This document shows positions 1 through 7,300 of a stretch of 12,500 nt of DNA, piece after piece. The position numbers and the translations under genes are program-made. The notes beneath the pieces were generated by a model. It saw nothing but the letters and a program-made list of their open reading frames with translations, searched no databases and was not told where the DNA came from. Each line of letters opens with the position of its first letter. Position 1 is the stretch's first letter. Location of the stretch: NCBI GenBank assembly GCA_905221605.1, contig CAJNDS010001552.1:1-12500 (forward strand). Reading direction: 5' to 3'. This DNA comes from Symbiodinium natans (taxonomy: Eukaryota; Sar; Dinophyceae; Suessiales; Symbiodiniaceae).

Positions 1-720
1 GGGTACGTATTGCAGATATCTTGGTGTTCTAATTTTCGATTCTTAGAGGGTTGCTCCTGAAGCCGAGAGGGGTGTACATGTGTGAATGCAGCTTGCAGCT
101 TCCAGATGGGGTCACGTCGAAAGCTTTTTGGCGAGGCCCTGGTAAAGCCACCCCCCCCACCCAAGAACGGGTAGCCAGCCACCGTCTCCCATCTTCATCA
201 AATGGCAGAAGAGGTAATCTTCTTGAATAGCAGGTTTCTGAGCCACTGACATAGTCGCGGCATGTGGCAGACATTTCGGACATTGAAGGTTCCATGTTCC
301 TGATATAGCTGGTGCCGCGTCGCTACCATAATATAACGTAATATAGCAGTATATGTTGAATCTCCCATGGGCTAGATGGTGGATCGTTTCCACGTTGCTG
401 GGTAAAGGTGAAGGCCCTCGCTTCAGCAGTTTCTCCTGCGAGCCTGAGCGATGTTCGTTGCAAGGCTTTCCCGACCCTCCGCCCCACCAAAATTGACACT
501 CAGGATCCCCCAGGCATCATTTGAGAGGCGCACACGGCGCTGTCTCGCGAGGACAAAGCGAGTTCGGCTTGCAGCCTTTCGCATCTGAAGTTTGCAGTTT
601 CAATCTGCCGGAATCGGATTCCTCACGTCCTCCGGGTGTCTTTGAAACCGACAGTTGGGAGTTGACAAGGCCTCCGCTTGTAGAACAACCTGGTACGCCG
701 TTCTTTCTGGGAGATGAGCC
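1..720. other. No gene recognised (left edge)
   Basis: Open frames here are short and have no recognisable motif or splice context. If the LRR gene continues leftwards, this is intron. A C8 tract lies near 152. Confidence 0.5.
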
Positions 721-1012
721 TATAGACCTCTTCCTGATACCCCTAGCCCCATTGAGCAAGCTGCCACAACTGTGACGGAGGATCGGCATGAACGGTTTGT
801 CCTGTGCGTCTTGCTGCTCAGTACTGGTTGGTGCATGAGCGCGCGTCGGAGTTCGGGGGCCCCTGGGCTTGGTTTTGCCTGGGCCCGGCTGCCGGGCTCA
901 GAAACCAAAAGTCACCCCAAAAGACAAAGTCACAACATTACCCCACGAGCAGACATGGGGCGGGGCCGAAACAGTGCACCTCTACAGGAAGTCCCTGGAG
1001 CAGCCTCCACAA
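721..1012. repeat. Dispersed repeat family A, copy 1
   Basis: Begins TATAGACCTCTTCCT and matches 4025-4266 in direct orientation over most of its length with substitutions and small gaps. Shared blocks include CCATTGAG, GCCACAACTG, GGAGGA, GCTGCCGGGCTCAGAA/ACTGCCGGGCTCAGAA and CTACAGGAAGT. By eye identity is roughly three quarters in the first 140 bases. It lies beyond the last visible LRR exon. No terminal repeats or coding capacity were found. Confidence 0.7.
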
Positions 1013-1108
1013 TCCTTGGAAAAGGGAGCTGTCCTCATGATTCCGGGGTTCAAGGGCAGTACTCCGTACTGTCCATGCGGGAATGGGCGTCGACCTCTAC
1101 TTAGTACA

Positions 1109-1148
1109 GCCCCTCAGGGCAGGAAACCGCCCTTTGCCCCTGAGGGGC
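1109..1148. repeat. Perfect 11-bp inverted repeat
   Basis: GCCCCTCAGGG (1109-1119) pairs with CCCTGAGGGGC (1138-1148) around an 18-nt loop. Each arm is itself nearly palindromic. Role unknown; it could be chance in GC-rich DNA. Confidence 0.6.
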
Positions 1149-1282
1149 AACGAGGGCCTTCCCAGTATGACGGACACAGACGAAACAGCCAGCAAGCTGC
1201 CTCGCAGCCCACGGAAGCACTCAGAAGAAGTCCGATCTCTGCAATTTTGAGCAGACCCTCCTTCGATCCGAGCGGGCCGAGC

Positions 1283-1327
1283 CTGGGCCCCGGAGTCCCC
1301 GATGGCGTTGTTGCCCAGCCTCAGGTC
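1283..1327 (-). CDS. Second half of a split LRR exon (15 codons)
   Basis: DLRLGNNAIGDSGAQ, the strand-and-loop half of an LRR. Acceptor follows a strong pyrimidine tract (TTTCTCCCCCCCTCCCTCGG) and ends GAGAG at 1328. The donor is CAG|GCTCG (GC type) at 1282. If that donor were not used, the frame would continue about 61 codons to a stop at about 1097, a possible but less LRR-like C-terminus. No following LRR exon was found between 1282 and 1, so the gene likely continues off the left edge. Confidence 0.7.
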
Positions 1328-4300
1328 CTCTCGCCGAGGGAGGGGGGGAGAAATCGTACACTCTAGTGTTGAATGGCACACTCAAGCCCACACGCAAGAG
1401 CGTTGTGGCCAAGATCGCACTCACAGCTACGCGTTTCGTACAGGGCCGAGCTGCCTCGAAATGTTGATGATTATTGTCTTTTGCAGGGCTCAAGTCGGCA
1501 CATCTCGGCTCATGTTAAGTTTGTAAAACCGTACCCTTTCGCAATAAAAAAGAAAACAACCAGCTACAAGAGGCCTCTGCAACTCGGAATCTACAGAATC
1601 AGCTCCAGACCTTCTTGCTACGCTTCGCAGCCTTGTAGCGGCTTGAAGCTTCTTGGGCTAAAGCGCATCACATCTTCGGCTGCCCTCCCTCATTTTATCA
1701 GCACTCCCACTTGAAACCCTTGTAAACATAGTGACGTCCTCGATGTGTGGCAGGGCCTTCAGCGCGGCTCCCAGGGCCTCTGCTCGAGAGAAGTTAGGGA
1801 GAGTGAGGCCCAAGCTGCCCAGAAAACTTGCGGCAAATGCCGAACGCCGCTTGGAAGACTTTGACTCGTCACAGTCCGAGTCTCTCAGCAGGACCCCCGC
1901 ATAAAAATGACAAACACTTAAGACGGAAGTATATCTGCTGAAGTTCAGAGGGCAAACCAACAAATCCCAACCTGCACCAAAAAAAACACAAAAACAAAAC
2001 CTACCTCGATCACTCCCAGGCCTGCGCCCCCGCATCGCCGAAGCCGTTGTTGCCCAGGCTTAGTTCTCGTAGGTCCTTGTGGCTTGCGAGGCCCTCGGCG
2101 ATGGCCTGCATGGGGACAGGCCACCTTGCAGAAGCGCACCTTCCACCCTCATCACGTCGCCGGATGTCTGAACATCTTTCCCCCTCCCGAGCCTGGAGGC
2201 CGCTGTCGCCGATGCGATTGCCGAAGAGCCACAGCACCCGCAGCGAGGAGTGGCCGCCCAGACCAGCTCCAAGGGCCTCCCGCAGGCGACCGAATGTACA
2301 GGACTCTTTGCTTTTGGAAACGGTGTAGGCATCATGGCCTGGCCGGGCAAGTACCCTTATCCGGAGATTCTATAGGATAGCCAAGTTCTGTTTCCTAGGC
2401 TTGGCGGCACGTAGTTGTAGAACCCTCCCACAAAGCGGGAAAGTCCTTGCTGAAACCCAAGGCATATCCTCTTCGCAGGGTCTCCCGCGCCCGACCCCCC
2501 CTCCGCCGCGGTCGCGCATGCAGGCCAACAAAGGGGCGTAGAGTACCGACATCTTTCTATTCGCAGAATATACATACAGAGGAAAGGAGGTTGAAAGTTC
2601 ATGGCGGTAAGAAACTATATGTTTGGCGCAGGATGAGTATTGGAATTGCGAAAGACTTCAGTGGACGAAATCTTATATCTTCGATCCTTAAGGGGGGCCA
2701 ACCCCTCACTTGTGACCATAAAATCTTCTCACTTGTGACTGTTTTTTCTCATTTGTGACTATAAAATCTTCTCACTTCTGACTTTTTTAAGCCTACTTAC
2801 GACTATAAATTCCAAAAACGCAGCTCCCGCTCGAGAGGGGTCAACAACTCACTTGCGTCTTTTTTCTTTTTTTTTTTTTGGGGGGGGGGGGGGGGGGGCG
2901 GGCGGGGGGGGGGTGGCTCACTTGTGACTATTTGTAGTCACAAGTGGAGTGTGATTTGGGGAAATAGTTACAAGTGAGCGGGGGGTGCTGCTCAGCAACA
3001 GGAGTGGAAAGGACCTGCTCCCCGACATCACCGGAGTGTGCTGGGGTGGGGGGGGTTGATAATCGCCCAACAGGGGGGGGGGGGGGTGCGACAACATTCC
3101 AGAACAACTGACCAACGTACTTTGGATGCAGCATGCATCCTTGGCACGAAGTGATCGGCCTGAATAGTTCGTGCTGAGGTTTTTGGCACTTCCGGTTTGC
3201 TGACTCCATCTGCCAGGGAAAAATTTCTCACATGCGGGTGAACTTTATAGGGCAACCTTTACTAGATTAAGGTTTTGCTTTGGCATTTCTAGCAGATGGA
3301 CGGAGGCTCATCTCTGGGGAGCTTGGTCCGGGCTTCTCCCCGTGGCCCCTCCCAAGGTCCTGATGCCTTCCTGCACGGCTCGAGCCTTTCAAGGGGGTTA
3401 TGGCCTGATTGGCTAGATTTGCAGGTCCACGTGTTGGCTCGTGAGACGACTTGGGCTGCTGGCTTTTCATTTTCTCCAGTGACATGTCGCGCCTCCTTGC
3501 TGGAAATCCATGCCGATACCCTACTGCAACCTCGCCGCAGACCATGGATACCCACATGTATGGTGCAGCGTCGCTGCACCCCCCACCCCCCCCCCCCATC
3601 CATGGTCGCCCCCCCCCATGGCCCTCTTGTGGGGTGGTGTGTTTTTGGGGTTTGGGTTTTGAGGGTTTAGGGTTTAGGGTTTCGGGGTTTAGGGTTTAGG
3701 GTTGGGTTTAGGTTAGGGTTTAGGGTTTAGGGTTTAGGTTTAGGGTTTAGGGGCCCCGCCCCCCTGTGGTTTGGGCCCCCCTGTGGGGTGGTGTGGTTGG
3801 GGTTTGGGTTGAGGGTTTAGGGTTTAGGGGTTTAGGGTTAGGGCTTAGGTTTAGGGTTTAGGGTGTTAGGGGTGTGGGGCGGGGGGGGGAGGGGATACCA
3901 TGGGGGGGGGGGGGGGGTACCGACACGGGACACGGAACACCGCAACAAAAACAACTTTTCAAAATGCTTCAAGGTGTGCGCAGCTTTTGCCAGCGGTCCC
4001 TAAAAGCTGCCATCGTTTGAAGTCTATAGACCTCTTCCTCAGCCACTAGCTCCATTGAGAAGCCGCCACAACTGAGATGGAGGACCAGCATGAAAGTTTC
4101 CTCCGGTGCGTTTTGCTTTTTAGTACCGGCTGGTGCTTGAGTGCGTCGTAGTCTGGGTCCAGGGTTTGGCCAACTGCCGGGCTCAGAAGGCAAAATCACC
4201 GAAAGACAGAAACACAATAACAATGCACCGCTACAGGAAGTGCACGGACCACGGAGCAACCTGCCTCATCCCTGAGAGTCTAGATGCAACTTGTCGAGTT

Positions 4301-7300
4301 TTCGGCATGACGCGGTGTCTTGTCTCAGTCGTTTACATTGATTCCGAGTTTTTGCAAGACTCTGCAATTACTTAATTGTGCGGGAGATTGGCTCCTGCCA
4401 CTGGAAAGCCCCCTCCCAAACGTTTCGAGGGCTTCCACACGACGTCAGATCTCGAAAGGACACGCAAGCCCAAAGCGGCACCCTGCATCCCGTAGAATGT
4501 GTAAATGCAGTCTCTTAAGAAGTCAGATCTCTTTTTCTTCCAGCCCTCCCGCGCGATCACAGCAAAACGCTTTGGATGAGTATTTGCAAGCTCCATGCAG
4601 CAAATCGATAGAAATTGTCTCTGACCACATGCATCCACATGCCGCGTACAAGAGCCTCCTGAACACGTTCTGTGCACTTTCTCCTTTGCCCAGCACCCAC
4701 TCCTCTCACCCCCCGGGCCCGTTTTAAAAAAGAGGTGGGGACTGGGCGCCGAACCTATTTGGGCTCCAAGAAGTTTGTCCAGTCTAGCCGCCACTTTTAA
4801 AACCCAACGCTTCAGCAAATCTTCAGATTAAGATTTAAAACACGATCTTCGTTTCAAGGCTCAGCCGCCGAAATTTGGCAATGAGTCGTGCAGTCTACAA
4901 AAGGCCCTATGCCCCACTTTCCCCTGCTTTAAGGCACGCCCTCCCGAATGGCAGAAAGACCCGTGCCAGCCGTCTGAAATGTTGGACTTCAAGGCTTCCG
5001 GAGTCGGTGTGACAGGGCTTGGGCTTCCTGCTTTCTTGGATCTTTCATACCCCGCCAGCGGTGGGTCTGAAACCGCACCACCCTCACTTGGGACCCCGCT
5101 CCCCTCAAGAAGAAGTGCCACGAAAATCGGGGAGGACACCGCAGAGAACCCGACCCCGCCACTTTCGAGAGGCGGCCACACTTCGGGAGAGGCAGAGCAG
5201 GCAAAGCGGGTGCACCCCCACCTCGGCCTCTGCATCTCCGAAGCCGGAGTCCGTCAGCTCCAGATCTCGCAGGCGGCTCCACGGCAGCGCCCGCACCAGG
5301 GCCTGGCGCGAACAGATCAACAAAAATAACAAAAAGAAGGGGCCTGCAAAGGGCTTCTTCGTGCTTTACAGAAAATGAGGGAGGCTCGGGGCATGCTCTG
5401 CAGGGGCGCGCGCTCTCCTGCCTGGAAGCCCTCGCCGGCCAGCTCGCTGTTGTCCACTTCCACCACCTCCAGCCGCTCGTAGTGCGGCAGCGCCCGGGCC
5501 AGCACCTGCACCTGGGCTTCGGGCAGCTGCACCAGAACCAGCTCCGTGGCCTCGGCCGCCTTCTCCCGAAAGACCTTGGCCTGGAGTTGCAGCACCGGCT
5601 CCAGGTCCGACCTGTGAGTGAACTTCAGGGTCCCCTTCTCCGCTTGGGCGCGGAACTCCGCGGGCGCCATGGGCGCCTCTGAGTTCCGGCCTTCGCGGAA
5701 GGGAATCCTGATGCTCCTCCAGGGGGCAGTCCGGGCCAGCGACCACTGCACCTCCGCCCTGCACCAGCCGCGCTGCAGGTACGGCGTGCTGTTCCGGTGC
5801 AGCTGCGGGCAGGGCGGGCTGCAGCCGAAGTGGCATCCCGCACCGCAGCTACCTGTCTCGTCGGTGTCCCGCAGCTCGGCCAGCGCCACATCCGTCACGG
5901 CGTTGTCGGGGAGGTAGAAGACCTTAGCGGTCCCAGGCAGCTCGGGCCGGGGCCGGTCGTGGAGGCCGGGCGTCAGGTCCTCGATCCTTAGTGACCAGGT
6001 ATCATCATGCGCGTAGAGGAGGTGCATGTGGGCCATGCCCTTCGCGAAGTAGACGTCCTGACGGAAGCGCATCTATAGGCATCACAGGCCCTCCTCATGT
6101 CTCCCCGATCCCCAGAAGGATGCCACACAGAAAAGAGCTCAGCCAGTTTCAGTCCATCCTGCTCTTCAGTTCTTGGGAACTGATATAAGCAGATGTAATC
6201 GACGAAGATCGCCGCCTCATTGACACGTGCCCCCATACCACGCTCTGCACTTTATACTCACATGCATTTTGTTGATCTTACACGATCTTATAGGCTTCTA
6301 GGGCGTGCAGGCAGCAAGCTGCTCTCAGCTGGCCGTTTCAAGAGAAGCTTGAGAAGCTTCAGGGCTGCACATGCGAGAAAAAAAAGTACCTGGAACTTTC
6401 GCAAGGTCGACATGCAATGTGCCCTAATTATACCTTGAAAACAAAATCAGTGTTTGCGAGGCAGTGCCCTATGGCGCCTCCCAGTCCTCTGCGAGTTTCT
6501 GGGCCGGGGCGATCTTCTCCAGGATCTCCGCGAAGGTGTCCAATGCTTCTACCAGCACTCCCAGCCTCAGGAACTGCGGCGGAAGTGGCAAAAGAGGAGC
6601 ACGTCTCTATACAGGACTTACTGTAATGTAATCCCAAAAGGAGGCATACGGCACACGGTCAACAGATTGCGAGGGAGACCCTGCGCTGCTGAGCTGGGGC
6701 TCCCTGCTGGAACCTGGCCACGTCCGGGATCTCGCGGCTCTCCCACGAGTGCGACAGAGCCATGACCGAGAAGCGGTGGGTGAAGCCCACCTGGCCGCCT
6801 GGCAGCTTCGCCTCCAGCTCCTCCTGGGCCAGCAGGGCCGGGCGGCCGTCCTTGGTCCGCATCCCCTCGGCTTCCTGGCGCCGGGGCATGGTGCGGCCCT
6901 CTGCCAGGAGCTCCCGGAGGAAATCGGCGCGGACGAGCCGCACCTTGGCATCCCTGCAGTACGCCAGCAGGCCGTCCTCGTCCCGCAGGCTGTAGATGGC
7001 TACCTGCGCAGGCACGGCGAGCGTGCCAAGCTAGAGACACTCGACGTAGCGAGCTCGCCTTTTTCCGTTTAAAGTAGGAGGGAGCGAACACAGAAGCACC
7101 AACAAGTGCCCGGGTGTGCCAGAACCTTTCGAACTTTAAGGGTGCGCGAAAGCAGCTTGATAACTGGGAGGGGTTTTGCGGTGCCGTCAGCGTAACATGA
7201 CAATACCTCGTGATGATCTCTGGAGGGCATGCAGTTGAACTGAGTTTCGGCACCCATTCTCGACGGCTTCATAAGGTTTTAATGCTTGGCTTCAGCAATG

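Noticed and set aside
385-460. Possible further LRR exon on the minus strand (ALQRTSLRLAG)
   Set aside because: Leucine spacing and the GDxGA loop do not fit the repeat, and no good splice borders.
4372-4818. 148-codon minus-strand open frame inside the large intron
   Set aside because: No LRR or other motif, poor codon bias, and no good splice borders.
5366-5836. 156-codon minus-strand Ala/Pro/Gly-rich open frame
   Set aside because: It overlaps the well-supported 5422-6072 exon in a shifted frame; GC-rich third positions of the real frame keep this one open. No motif.
5482-5917. Plus-strand open frames opposite the large exon
   Set aside because: Antisense shadows of the real exon; composition and lack of motifs explain them.
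6618-7253. 211-codon minus-strand open frame overlapping the SHSWESRE exon
   Set aside because: Its frame reads Gly/Pro/Ala-rich text across the exon, while the other frame carries the conserved motifs and bounded splice sites.
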